DNA of 64,000 nt from Neurospora intermedia (Eukaryota; Ascomycota; Sordariomycetes; Sordariales; Sordariaceae), in assembly GCA_037102815.1 (NCBI GenBank), contig BTPP01000001.1:5481001-5545000 (forward strand), in the 5' to 3' direction. Shown piece after piece: positions 44,625 to 57,651 of the stretch. A program made the position numbers and the translations under genes. Every line of letters starts with the position of its first letter. Within the stretch, counting starts at the first letter, position 1. The notes beneath the pieces are model-generated. The model saw nothing but the letters and a program-made list of their open reading frames with translations, was not told the DNA's origin and ran no database searches.

Positions 44625-47040
44625 AATTAGCGTCGTATAATTGAATGAGGGTATCGCCAGATAGTACTCTACCGTTTAGCGATCTTTTACAACAATTATT
44701 TCGTTATTTTTATTATTATTTCGTAGAGTATTATCGACCCTATAGTATTGCGTAGTATTAATTGATATCGCCCACTACAAGTCGCGTATTCGTTTAAGTA
44801 AATTAGATTGCCTCCCTCCCCGATTACAATAAATATATTTGACTACGATTTAATAGATTTGCCTACTAAAATAACCCCCAATCCGTTTCGATCCGTTATT
44901 CCCGACCGGAGTACGACTCCCTTTACTGAAATTTAATTATTATTAATCTATTATCCCTACTAGCGATCGAAATTAAGAATACAGTTACTATCCCTTAGCG
45001 AACGTATTAAAGAATTAGCCCGGCTACTATTTACCTCTTTTAACTATAATAATCTAATCGCCGCCTTTAATACACTACAAGATTATTACGTACAATAAAG
45101 CTTTACGGTTGTATTATATACCTAGTTAAAAAGTAAAAAGAAGGGGGAGGAGGGTATTATTAAACAAGTCGATTACTATTATATATACAGCTGTATTTAT
45201 AAGGCTACTAGATAAGACATTCGAAATACTAATTCGAAGTAGTTTAATTACCTATACTAGGCAAAAGTCGTATTAAAGAAGAGGTAGGGTAATTAGTAGT
45301 TCGTTAAAAAGATTAAGAATTACTATAATTACAACCTTAATATCGCTAACCTTGCTAGCAACGTCGTCTACTAATAATAGGTTCGTTGTAATTATAAAGA
45401 AGCTATTAATATTATTATCGAATAATTATTTAGTATTACTAAAATAACCGCCCGTTAAATTGCTTATTATTTAAGCGGTATTCTAGATCCTAAAAACGAT
45501 AATTCGGTTATTATACAATACGCTAACCGTAATAATCTAGTATTAGAACTATATAGTTTTCGAATCCCTATTATAGTTAAGGAGGTATTAAATATTTAAT
45601 AGTATATCCGCCGTACAAAGTACGGTCCTTATTCCTCAATTAAAATACTTATTAATTTACTAGAGTAATATAAGAATTGTTATAGTATTAAGCATTTTAT
45701 TAATTATAACGAATAGCGGGTTATATATATATTTTGGACTTTCGACTAGTATATTAAAATATAGAAGAAAAATCCCTATATATTACTAATTAATAATACG
45801 TATAAAGTAAGTAAATTATCCTTCTAGTAAACCGACTTTTTTTTATAAAATTGATTTTTTTTAAAGAAATCGATTTTTTTTAAAGAAATCGATTTTATAA
45901 AAAAAAGTCAGTTTCCTTCAGAATATAAATAATTAACTATACTTCTATATAAGTAAATTGCTTTAACCTCCCCCTCCTTAATATTACTAACGTCGATATA
46001 CTAGGTTATAATTTTAATATTAATTTTAGTCTCTTAAGCGGAGAGAAATAAGAAGATTTTTAGTAGTAGTTTAACTACTTGAAGAAGTTTTAAAAGGATT
46101 ACGAGATTCCTAATCCTATAATACTTATTACCGACTTTAATAGAGGATTTAAAAAGGCTACTATTATTACTTACTTAAACGTACTATATTAGCTCTATAT
46201 ATAATATATTATAAAGAATCTAAATTATTATATTAAAAAGAAGTAGGTTTAACCTTCTAATAATAACAATAATTATCCTACCCCCAATACTAACCTTACA
46301 AATCCCTTACCAACGGTTCGGGATTTAAATAGTAATAGTCCTAATCCTCTATTATATAGAGGTCCTACGGCGGCGGCCGAAGACTAAGCTAGTAATAAAA
46401 TTGGGGATAATAATATTAATAAGGATAATAAGCGTATTAACGACGACCTAAAAGAAGATAACCCGGAAGAGGCTAATAATACCGCTACTACTAATTACTT
46501 TACTTAGTAATTTAACGATAGACAAAGAATTTGTAAAGCAATTAATAAGCTAATAATTGAAGCTATCGCTCTATAACGATATAATATACTTATTTTTAAC
46601 CCTACTCGTCGATTCTATTAAAATATATATAAGGGTTTTTAAACCGCCTAGTAACAAGTAGTATATATTAATAATAAGGATTACTTTAAGCGGGTATAGT
46701 ATTTACTATACTATAAATTTAAAAGATAGATTCGTAAATTATTACCCCTATTATTTTTATAATGAATTATATACTTTTTTTACTAATATATTTCTTTTTT
46801 TATAATACTTTTAATATATATTTATAAATATTACTTCTTATAGATTAATAAATTTAGTAACTATACCGTTTCGAAGTATAGAAATTTTAATATTAGAGTA
46901 AGTAGCCGAATTAAATCTATATATAGAGCTATTAAGCACTTCCTTAAGAACCGTTTCTCCTCTTTAAATTAACTATATTAATATATATAATCCTTATACC
47001 GGTCTTAAAGATAGGAGTTTAAATTAAAATATATAACGGT
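44625..47040 (+). mobile_element. RIP-decayed Mutator-like (MULE) DNA transposon, left part
   Basis: The DNA is very AT-rich with nearly no CpA or TpG. Conceptual reading of the plus strand shows decayed but ordered MULE landmarks: a FAR1-type N-terminal region (about 45150-45480), a block ending FWTF then ILLINNTYK (about 45700-45805), LPLLNIT then SLLSGEK (about 45960-46050), ILITDFNRGFKKA (about 46120-46165), and SSRIKSIYRAIKHFLK (about 46905-46955). The frame is full of stops and is dead. The landmark order fits the fungal FAR1-like MULE (Hop-type) group. It stops abruptly at 47,040 where an LTR begins, so its right part would lie beyond 64,000. Terminal repeats were not identified; the left edge is set by the composition change. 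Confidence 0.7.
45818..45950. mobile_element. 133-bp hairpin insertion (MITE-like) inside the MULE
   Basis: The 9-base word AAGTAAATT (10 with the preceding T) occurs immediately before (45809-45817) and after (45951-45959) this segment, as expected of a target duplication. Inside, two 29-base inverted arms (45829-45857 and 45886-45914) differ at only two transition positions and enclose a 28-base loop. The flanking transposase landmarks (INNTYK before, LPLLNIT after) are normally close together in this family, so the segment looks like an added piece. It has no coding capacity. Confidence 0.6.
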
Positions 47041-47220
47041 TGTCATAGCATGGCTGGACAGGTGCCTAGAGCGCTAACCACTGGGTAATAGAAGGCACTA
47101 TAACACATCGGACGGAATGAGGCTTAAACTCTTATCGATAGCTATCCGGATCGGGAAGGCGGGGACCGCGGGCAGAATCTAGACTTATATATCTAATTCC
47201 GAATGCCTTCGTTCGTACCA
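47041..47220 (-). repeat. 3' LTR of the outer chromovirus
   Basis: 180 bases starting TGTCATAGC and ending CCA on the plus strand. The neighbouring bases 47221-47240 are all pyrimidine-rich on the plus strand, which is a polypurine tract on the minus strand, as expected beside a 3' LTR. The outer side keeps CpA and TpG, unlike its surroundings. A TATATAAG-like promoter element is visible on the minus strand. The partner LTR lies outside the window, so the boundary rests on the tract and the TG/CA ends. Confidence 0.6.
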
Positions 47221-48137
47221 CTTCCCTTTCCTTCTTTATACTTAATATTACTTTAATTTGTAGCTTCTAGCCTTACAATTTATCTCTCGTAGGATTACAC
47301 TTTTATATAATATTAAGTATTATCCTTTTTTCTACCGGGGACGGTATTATAATATCCTACCTAGCTTAGAACCGAGCAGTTGGTTTTTAAACCGTGATTA
47401 CTTAAAATTGAAAAGAATTACTAAGTTTTATAATTATTACGGGCAAAGGGTAGATGGTAGATGTGAATATACGTAATTGTACGAAGGAGAAAGGAAAAGA
47501 AGTATATAGCTGAGTGCCCGGAAGGCTAGCCTTATAAAGGCGGCCGACGACGGTCTAGTAGACCCGCGGTAGGTAGCGTTTTAACTAATTAACTACTAGT
47601 AATAGCCGGCTTGCCAGTAGTAATAATAGCGTACGGTAGTTTTAGAAGTTGTTGTACGCTAGTACTAGGTATAAGGTATATAGACTAACCTTATAATACT
47701 TCCCCGGACTAAAAGAAGCTATATAATTAATTAATATTATATAAAATAATAGAAATCCCTATTAAACGAATAGTCTGCTTTCGAAAAGCCTTTACCGCCG
47801 TTGGCGGTTATTATTGTAACTTCCGCTATAGAATTAGAGCCTCCCGCTCTACTTCCTTCTCCTTCTCCTCTTCCTTCTACCTCTTTTCCGCCGCCGTCTA
47901 GGCCGGTGGGTACGGCGCTTCCGGGTATCCATTGTAGAAAGCCTATACAATATTGGGGGCTATAAATATATTAGCGCGCGACTACTATAACGGTGTATAT
48001 AGGGGTGCCTAAACGACGAAGTATTCTTAACGACCCTTATTATTCTTTTAGTACCTATTAATCCTCTCGAATTTGTATTCTATAAAGTCCTCCCTATTAT
48101 CGGTCCTCCTTATAGTTTGATTATAATTAGTACGAAC

Positions 48138-48395
48138 TGTAAGGGGTGTAGTACAGTTGGTACAGATGCTAGCCTCAATCGATCGATAAGGTTCTACAAA
48201 GAAGAAAAGAGGGTAAAAGAGCGCCCTCTAGGTGGGCATAGCCAGCTATCCTTTTTAAGGGACGTGCGCGCGTACGGGCCACTAGAGTACCGCAGCGGCA
48301 AGCGACCTAATTAGTTGTATTAGCTGCCGGCCGGTTGAAATTCGGATTAGCGAGACTATTAATTACTCCAACTACGGGTAATAAGCCCTATAATA
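48138..48395 (-). repeat. Left LTR (3' LTR) of the 9.8-kb gypsy element
   Basis: 258 bases aligning without gaps to 57652-57909. The outer (left) half keeps its CpA/TpG content; the inner half carries RIP-type transitions. Confidence 0.85.
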
Positions 48396-49925
48396 TTAGC
48401 CCCCTCTTCCCCTCCAATTAGAAGACTACTTATAAGCCCGTACTCTATTATATATACTTTTAAAATTAAATAATAAGCCTCCTCCTTACTACTACCTATA
48501 TTATACTTAAATAATTTATATCTTTTAAATCGCTCCCTCTCTCTCCCTCTTCCTCCTTTCTCCTTCTTTAATAAAATTATAACCCTCTACTATAAATATC
48601 CCTATACCGCTATTTTTCTATCGCTTTAATTTTTACTTTATTTCTTTCTCCTACTCCTTTACTACTTTCGCTCCCTTACTACTTCCCTATATTTTACTCT
48701 ATCGTTTACTCTACTCTTACTCCGTTCTTATACTAATATATCGGTAATATTTATTTAAAATATTTAGTACTTTTAATTAATTTAATTTTAATTAGTTTAT
48801 TTAATTCTAATAATTCTAATAATTCCTATAATAATAATAATAGTAAAGCTCCTCCCCCGCCCCGCCTATAATTCCTATTCCGGTTCCTAAGAAATTTAAA
48901 ATCCCTAAACCGGTTTAAACCCGGCCTAGTACAACTATAATCGGTATTAATAAAATTATTACCGATAATACAATTTCGGCCCTCGTTATTAAAGTAATTA
49001 AGCTTTAGCCTAATTAATATATTTACTACCTCTCTTATAAATATAATTATATTACTACTCCTACGGGTAGTTCGGTTACTATTTATTTACCTTATTAATA
49101 TAGTAAAGTAATTTGTAAATTAATTCTAATTTAGGCTTAAAACGCCTTTACGGCCTAATATACCGTTAGTTATATTTCTAATCCCTAACGGATTATCTTC
49201 CTAACTACCTTTAAAGCGCTATTTAATCTCTCTCTCTTAAAAAAGAAAAGCTTTATTCCCTTATAAATTATTCGTTTTACCCGTTCTATATTTCAAATTT
49301 AATTTTTATAATAGCTCTTAAAGTAGAATTAGTATTAAAGCGGCTATTATCCGTCCGCCGAATCCCACTATCGAGCCTAGCGAATCCAATACTAATTCTT
49401 TATTAGGAATTTAATTAATTAAACTTTAAAAGAGAATAACTACCTTAGAATTCAATATAAATTAATTAAAGTAAGTGGCGGACCCCCTTATTATAAGGTC
49501 GATAAATAAATTTATTAATTAATATAATAAAAAGTTCGAAAAGAAAAAGAAGAAGAAGAAAGAGGCGGTTACTACTATTACTACTAAATCCTCTACCCTA
49601 GTAGCCAGCCCCTCTAATACCTAACCTAAATATTATTTTCTAATTTATAAGAAGGATAATATTCCTAATAAATATCCTTATACTAATACCCTTACTACTA
49701 CTACCCTTTACAAATTCGAATAATAGGATGTTCTAATCCCCTAACTACCCCTCGGGGTCCGTCCTTCGGACGGTATTCGACTATTCCCCTTATTATTATC
49801 TAATATACGCCTAGAGAATATTCATCCTTATAATATATATAAACCTATATTTAAGAACTTTACTAACGGTAGAAAGGAGAATATTAATTCTTTTAATATA
49901 AATAGCACTATAAGGAATTTATTGG

Positions 49926-50246
49926 TGTTACAGGGCTGGCGCCCAGGGATATGTGCTTGCCTGGCGTATAAGCCAGGCGTGCCCTCTGGTTGGGTGCACG
50001 GGCCAGTCGGCTGCCGTCAGCCGTCTTGGCGCCAGATGCACTGCGTGCCATTGGGTGCATTCCTCGGGAGCCGCACGGGCCACATTTCTGGCCTTGGCAT
50101 TTCTGGTACCTTCGATGACTACGCTTTTCGTGTATTTAGCTGGAAGCTCTGTGCCTTACTGGTACAGACCTCCCTCTTCCTCTTTATCGATTATTTCAAG
50201 CTTTTTATAAGGCCTACCTGCGTGTATACCTTGTAGATCCCTTATA
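49926..50246 (+). repeat. Left LTR of the small gag-only element
   Basis: 321 bases beginning TGTTACAGGG. It is the best preserved sequence in the AT-rich block; only its inner (right) end shows RIP-type changes relative to the partner LTR. Confidence 0.88.
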
Positions 50247-51901
50247 TTATAATCGACCCTCTTCTCAACTACCCTCCAGCTCCCTTAAGCAGTCTCCAGT
50301 ACACTCGCCGCCGTCCCGGTTACCGAACCTCCAGCTGCCAAAGAGTACTCCAGCCGTTAACCGACCTTTTTTTTCTTTTTACCTTACCGTATTACTATAG
50401 CTTCGATTCCCTAGGCTTAGAATGCTTCTGAACGTTAGTAATAGTTCGCTGTAGCCATCCAAACCCTCGTTAGCGAAATCGGTCGTCTCTAGACTACCGG
50501 GAGCTCCAGTTAACTAAAGCCGGTCCTTCCCTACTTTAATAAATTTACGGGCGATAAGAAGGACCTTAATACGTAGATCTATACGGCCGAGGCGAAATTG
50601 TACGTTAATGGCCCGGCTATTAGTAATTTGGAGGCTTAGTTCTACTACCTATATTCTAGCTTTTCGCCCGCCGTCCGCCGGACCCTATTCGCCTTCGCGC
50701 AATCTTTTCCAACCAACCGGACTCCGGAAAAGTTGTTCGAGAAATTTCGGCTTAACTACAGCGAAATTAACTAGGATAAGAAAGCGGGTCTCGAGCTCTT
50801 TGCCTTACAGTAGAAGTCTCGAGAATTTATTTTTACCTTCCTTACCCGGTTTAAGGAAATGCTTTACCGAACTAAAGCTAATACGTAGCCAGATTAGGCC
50901 ATTATTAATTCATTAATAAGCTTATTGAACGACGAGTGGTTCGGGCGCCTCCGCGAACGGCTAGAAGTTCTAGATAGCTATCCCGAGCTCTGCAGCTTCC
51001 TTCGGCGCTTTAATGGTAATAATTTTCTTGGGGGGAGTATAGGGTACTTAGGGTACTCGAGTTCTAGTGCCGCCGCCTATATCGATAAGGGGGAACCAAT
51101 AGATATTACCATTACTAAGGCTCGGCTTGCCCCGGTAGGGAGTTCTAACTCTAGGCCGTTAGATACCCAACAAAAGAAATAGAAGAAGAAGGGTACCTAT
51201 ACGGTTTACAGTTCGCTTTCCTATTGGGCTAATATATGCCCGAGTAAGTAGAAGGTTTAAATCCGGTATATCCGGGCTACTTTAGAGTCGGATAGGGGCT
51301 TAGAAGAAGATAACGAAATTAACGATAACGGTGAGGAGTATTGAGGTATAGATATTAGCCTAGTAAGACCCGAAGGGTAGACTTTAGAGTAGAACCGGTA
51401 GTCTTTAGAAGTGCCCGGGAAAGGCCGCGCGTACTCTACTTACACGTTGGCGGTAGCGAATTTTACTAAAAGTATATATATTAAGTACCGCCGTAACTAC
51501 TAAAAAAAGCCGGTAATATATAGGTCCTATAATAAAAACGGTAGGGCGGTAGTCTTTACAGTTAAATGGAATTGAGCATTACAAAGTATTTCAAAACTCT
51601 CGGAGCTCGGAGTGCCCGGTACGGTAGCTACCGTTATAGTTCGGGGGTATAGCCGGTACTAGCGTATACGTAAATAATAGGTATTGAGGTAACAAATAGG
51701 ACTTTCTTAGGGAAATATACTCGAGTAATTCGGCCGTTGATTGTTTACTTAATCGTTTTCTATCGCAAAAACCCGGGTAGTAAGGAGTTAGGAGTATTCG
51801 AGGGCATTCGGGGGTACTAGAGCGTTCTAGCTTGCTGGAGCGCTTGGATTCTTCTATATATAGTATTTTTAACTATTTTCGAGGGGAGAGATGGGAAGTA
51901 A

Positions 51902-52222
51902 TATTATAGGGCTGGCGCCTAGGGATATATACTTACTTAGCGTATAAGCTAGGCGTACCCTCTAGTTAAGTATACAGGCCAGTCGGCTGCCGTTAGCCGT
52001 CTTAGCGCTAGATACACTACGTACCATTGGGTACATCCCTCGGGAGCCGCACGGGCTACATTTCTAGCCTTGGCATTTCTAGCACCTTCGATGACTATGC
52101 TTTTCGTATATTTAGCTGGAAGCTCTGTGCCTTACTGGCACAGACCTCCCTCTTCCTCTTTGTCGATTATTTCAAGCTCTTTACAAGGCCTACCTGCGTA
52201 TATACCTCGTAGATCCCTTACA
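51902..52222 (+). repeat. Right LTR of the small gag-only element
   Basis: 321 bases ending CCCTTACA. The inner (left) half shows many RIP-type transitions while the outer half matches the left LTR closely. Confidence 0.88.
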
Positions 52223-55200
52223 ATTGGACGATAATATTATAAAGGATATTTAATATTTTAAAGTAATTTTAAGCTTAACCCGAATAAAATTTTTATTTAA
52301 TATAGTACCGTTTAAGAGTCTTTAATTCCGTCTCTTAATAGTAATTCTATAATTAATTCTATATTATCCGTTAATAAATTTATAATCCTATATATTATTA
52401 GGCGGGTACTTTTTAATATAATAATTAAGGGGTCCGTTGTTCGTTATCGCTAGGTTATATTTAGCTTCGAACCGGTTTAACGCTACTATCTCTAAGAATT
52501 CTTATAATAATTCCTAAATTAAATTTTAATACCCCTTCTACTTTATTAGGACTTCTTTAATTATTCCTTTATATTTCCTTATAATATTAGTATACAAAAT
52601 CTTTTTAATTTAGAATTTTAATTCTCTTTCGACCTTAATAATAGGTAGTTAATTATCGGTAAATTTTTAGCTTAGGAGGGGATTAATAGTAATTTAATAA
52701 AAAAGATTAATATAAAAAATATTATAAATAGTTCGAGGAAGGCTAAAAAACTCTATTATATATAGAAAGAGGACTTTAAAAACTATATATTTCGTATATA
52801 ATTAATTAAGTTTCTTCTTTAAATAGTCCGTTATATAGTTCTTCAAATTAAACTAAACTTTATTTCCAATTTAGAAATATTCGGCCGGCTAGCAACGTTA
52901 ATTAGCGAATTTCTCTTATTCTTAAACAACTACGGCTATAATTACTTAATATAAATCTATAATTTACTATAACTTTTATATAAATTAATAAACCTACTTC
53001 TTAGCGGAGAGAAAGGGAACTCCTAAGCGGGCTTCTTCCCCTACAACGGAAATTAGAAACTCTACATCGAACCTATATATAGCGAAGAAGGGAAATATTC
53101 CGATAGAAGTATTAATACAGCTATTAATAACTAACTAAACTATAGGGCACTATTTATCCTAATTGTTTTGTACGTAGTTAATTACCGTTCGGAAATATAT
53201 ATATATTTCTTAATTCATCCGCTCGGGGCCGCCGTTGGTTTATAAATAGTAAACCGTACTTAGAAGACACTTAATATTAAAGAACTTATAAAACTTCGCT
53301 TAAAACCGGCTAATTTAATTTAACCTTCGGTTATTTATAATAAATTATAAAAAGCTATAATAACATATAAAATATTATAAGAAGCATTCAATATATAATT
53401 CGGCCTCTATTAAAAGTATTAATTTTAATATTATACTTTTATTTAACTAATTTTTAATTACTTAAAAATAAGTATTACCGTTAATTTTAGGGAGGTTTAT
53501 AATAAAATTTATTTATATTTTTCTATTAAATTAATCTAATACGGACAATAATTATATTAAACCTCGTTTCTACTCTCTTTATACTTTTATAAAACTATAA
53601 ATATAATAATTATAAAAGAACTACTATATATAAGCACTTAATAATAATTAGTAAAAGTACTAATTAAGTACAGTTATTGCACCCTTACAATTAAGATAAT
53701 TAAGGATATACAAATCGTAAACTACTTATATTAAAATAATATAAAATATATTAAATTATTAGGATTAATTTATAAAGTTTATAATATTAGATTTAATATA
53801 TACCGGAACCCTTAGGATTTAAAGACGGCCCTAGTAGAGGAGGCGGCCTTTAGAATTAATATTATAATTTACAATTTAAATCTTTAATTTTAACGCTAAG
53901 TTAAGGTATTTATTATTATTTTAAATTACGATTTTAATTTATTAATAAAGATAATCTTTCAGCGCTATTTAATTCTAAAGCTACTATAAATCCGGATCTT
54001 TAAATACTTATATACTTTCCTACCCGGAAAGGACTACCTAGGATATTAAAATTTAAAGTAGCGAATACTTTTCTAGTGCGGAGTTCGGAATTATTTATAG
54101 GTTGTAAGCTTCCCGGTCCTCTTTTATTAATATATCTTATTCCCTACGAGAGAGTATATTAAGGACTACGCCCTCTTTCCCCGGCCGGTATTTAATATTA
54201 AAGTTAAAACGGGATAAATATTTAACCTACCGCGCTTAACATTCTAAAAACTATTATATTTTTATAAAATATTCGAAATTATAGTAGTCTATTAGGATAG
54301 TAAAGGATTCGCAACTCTATAGCTCCGTTAATTATTATTCTAAGTAGCTAATAATCGCCAATATTTCCTTATTATAAATTAGATAATTCTATTTAATAGT
54401 ATTGAATTTCTATAAATAGTATTTTATAACTATATATTTCCCAGTACTATTAACCTTTTAAAAGATAATACCCCCGAGTATAAAGTTATTATAATCTATT
54501 TTAAAGAATATTTTCTTATCCGGATTAAATTCAGTAAAAATCGAATCCCGGGTAAATAATATCTTTAATAATTAAAAGGCGGCTTTATATTCCTTCGTTT
54601 ACTTAAACGTTACTCCTTTACTAATTAATACTATAAGGGGGGCTATAACCTTAAAAAATTAGAGTATAAATATTCTATAGTAGTTAACGAATTTAAAGAA
54701 ACTATATATACCCTTCTAAGAGGTAGAAAATAGCTATTTAAGAATTATTTTAACCTTCTTAGGGTCGGCCTAAACTCTAATATCAGTATAGATAATAAAC
54801 CCGAAATATTTAACCTTTTTAATAGTAAATTCGTATTTATTTAAATTAAAGTATAATTTAACATCCAAGAACTTTTATAGTACAAAACGGACTTTAGTTT
54901 CGTAGTCCGCTTTAGAGCCCGAGGTATAAATAAGGATATTATTTATATATATTATATAGAATTTATTTAAATATTTTTGTAGGATAAAATTAATATATTA
55001 TTAAAAGGTCGCTAAAGCGCCTATTAATCTAAAAAAAACAATTAATTATTCGAATAAACTATAATAAATCCTAAATACTATTTTCCACTCCTCTCCTATA
55101 ATTATACGAATTTTATAGAAGGCCTATACAACATTAACCTTAATATACTATTTCGCTCCTTTTAAAATATAGAACATTTTTTTAATAAGTAGTAATAAAT

Positions 55201-57651
55201 ACTAGTCTACTCGAATAATAGCGTTTAAAATTTAGTAATTATAATAGAAATAGAGGCCGCCGCCCGGCTTCTAAATAAATAATATAGGGGTACCTACTTT
55301 AAAATTATTTATTCTAATAAACCTTTTATTTAGTAAATCCTTTAATATTTTCTTTAGGATAAGAAGTTCTTTGTGGGTTATATTATATAATAAATTAAAA
55401 AGTAGGGGAAGCTCCTTACTATTAAGTCCTTTTTTAATTTTAATATAATAATTAATACTAGGGCGATAGGGATTCTATTTATTAATATTCTCTTTTATTT
55501 ATAATAGAAGGAAGTTGTAATATATTAAAGGAATTATCTTCTTAAATTACTCTTTAATATAAACCTTCTTTAATTATAACGCCTTCTTTATATCCTTTAA
55601 ATTAACTATATATATAGTTTCTTCGGCCGCTTTATTACTAAACTCTTTTTATAAACGGCGAATATAGCCTATAAAGGTAGTAGTAAATATATAGGTAGTA
55701 GACTTAATATCCTTAATAAAGTCCGTATTTAATATTTATTCTCCTCTAATATATAAGACTTAATAGTCCGTAATACCCAAATATATCCTTTTCTTATAAA
55801 GGACAGAATATACTTTTATTACTTTCAATTATAATTTACTTAAAATAATAGGAAATTCTAAGAAGGGGACGACGTATATATATATTGGATATACGTACCT
55901 ATTAACCTTAGTAAGGAAGTAAATAAGCCTTTAAATAATAATTCCCTTTATAATAGTAGAAGTTCTTTTTATATAGTAGGGTTTAATAAAAATAATAAGA
56001 ATATTAAAATCTTTAATAACCTTCTTACTAATTATAATATAGTATTAGTAACCCTTATTAATAAGAGCGTAGAATAAATTACAGTTGTTAATAATAAGTA
56101 GGATTAATATAAGTTTTATTTCTATTTATAATTTAGATTTAAATTCTTCTACTTTATTTAGTACCTTTAAGGGCTCCGGGGCCCGATTTTACTCCGGAGT
56201 TATTCTTTTCCCTATTTAAAAGCGGAGTCTAATTCTTTATCCTCTTCTAATAATAGAGGAATTTCTATAATAGTAATTTAAATACGGATATTATTATTCG
56301 GAGGAACCGTTAGTAAATAGGGATAACTATTTATATAGTAATTAGAAGCTTTATAATAGAAATATAAATTATTATCCTTATACTTTTAATACTCTTTATT
56401 AAAGATTTACTTAGTACGCTTAAAGGAAGTAAATAAATTTAAACCGCCTCGCCCTCAATTACTATAACCCCTAATAAATGTACTAATATAAATAATTCCT
56501 ATAATAATATTGCTATTAATATCCGTAGTATAATTCTTAAATAAATTCGAAGGCGGAATAGAAGATTACTAATATTAATTATTAAGCTTCAAAGTATTAG
56601 CGTAGGACGCGGGGAAATAGAAACCGCTATTTTAAATAGAGTAACCCTACTAGTTATAAAGGTATTTACAATAATTTTCCTTAAATTTAGACGTACGTTT
56701 ATAATTAGTAATATAGTACTATATTTGGGCTATATACGTATAGTAATCGTTTAAAAAGTCTATTAGGAAGAATTTATTATAAAACTTCTTATTAATTATA
56801 TAATAGAGGTATACTAATTTAATTAGGCTCTCCCAATTATAATCGCCGGCTTTTAGGAATTTATCGTCGAAAATAATAAGGAAGGTCGTAAATAGCTTTC
56901 TATCTTTCTAATAAAAGCGAAAGAATTTATTAAGAGTAATATCCCTACTTTAATACGAGCTGAAAATTACTTAGATTTAGTCGAATAAGGCTATAAGGTC
57001 TTTTTTACTATAGGCGGTTTTACCAATTTAGAACCCTTCTAATTATAATTATTTATTATCGGGGAGTGTATTAAGGATTTTATATTACGCGGCGTTATAA
57101 TCGGTATAAAGCCTAACTTTAATATCGGTATTATACGCTTTAATAAGCTTATTATAGTAAAAGAGGAATATATAAGGCTACCTATCCTACTTAGGGAACT
57201 TAAAAGGTTTTTTTCTATATAGAATAGTATTATAACCGTTATTCTAATTAATAGAGGTACTTAAAGTAGGGATATTAGAGCCCGCCGCTCAATTTATTAA
57301 AGCGTCCGCGAGTAGGAAATTTAAATATAGAGTAAGGATAGAGTTAGGATTAGAATTAAAGAAAAGGGATTTAATATAATTATAAAGAGAAGTACTACCG
57401 TTCAATATTTTAATAAGGCTTTTTATAAAGCTATCGTTAGGGGTACCGCTACTAGTATTTTATTAATTACTACTTTAGGAATTATAAAACTCTTCTATAT
57501 TATTAAAGTCTATATCGTTAAGTCCGATTATAGTAATTAATAAATACCGTAATACTACGCTATAAGCTATTAATTATCTTTAATTTCCGTTCTGCTATTC
57601 CGCTACTAAATTCTATTATATTTGCTAGTAAAAACGAGCGGTAGAACCTAA

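Larger units (their letters stand above)
49926..52222 (+). mobile_element. Small gag-only LTR element (non-autonomous), nested innermost
   Basis: 2297 bases with two 321-base LTRs (49926-50246 and 51902-52222), flanked by the perfect 5-base duplication ATTGG (49921-49925, 52223-52227). A polypurine tract sits at about 51878-51899, just before the right LTR, so it reads on the plus strand, opposite to its host element. The 1.65-kb internal part carries only a gag-like coding region (about 50500-51200), with no reverse transcriptase or integrase, so it would have depended on another element. It is less AT-rich than its surroundings and has relatively few breaks (on the order of ten), which makes it the youngest layer. 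Confidence 0.85.

Noticed and set aside
48117-48314. 65-codon frame in the AT-rich block
   Set aside because: It lies in the less-decayed part of a gypsy LTR.
49922-50236. 104-codon frame in the AT-rich block
   Set aside because: It is the left LTR of the small gag-only element, not a host gene.
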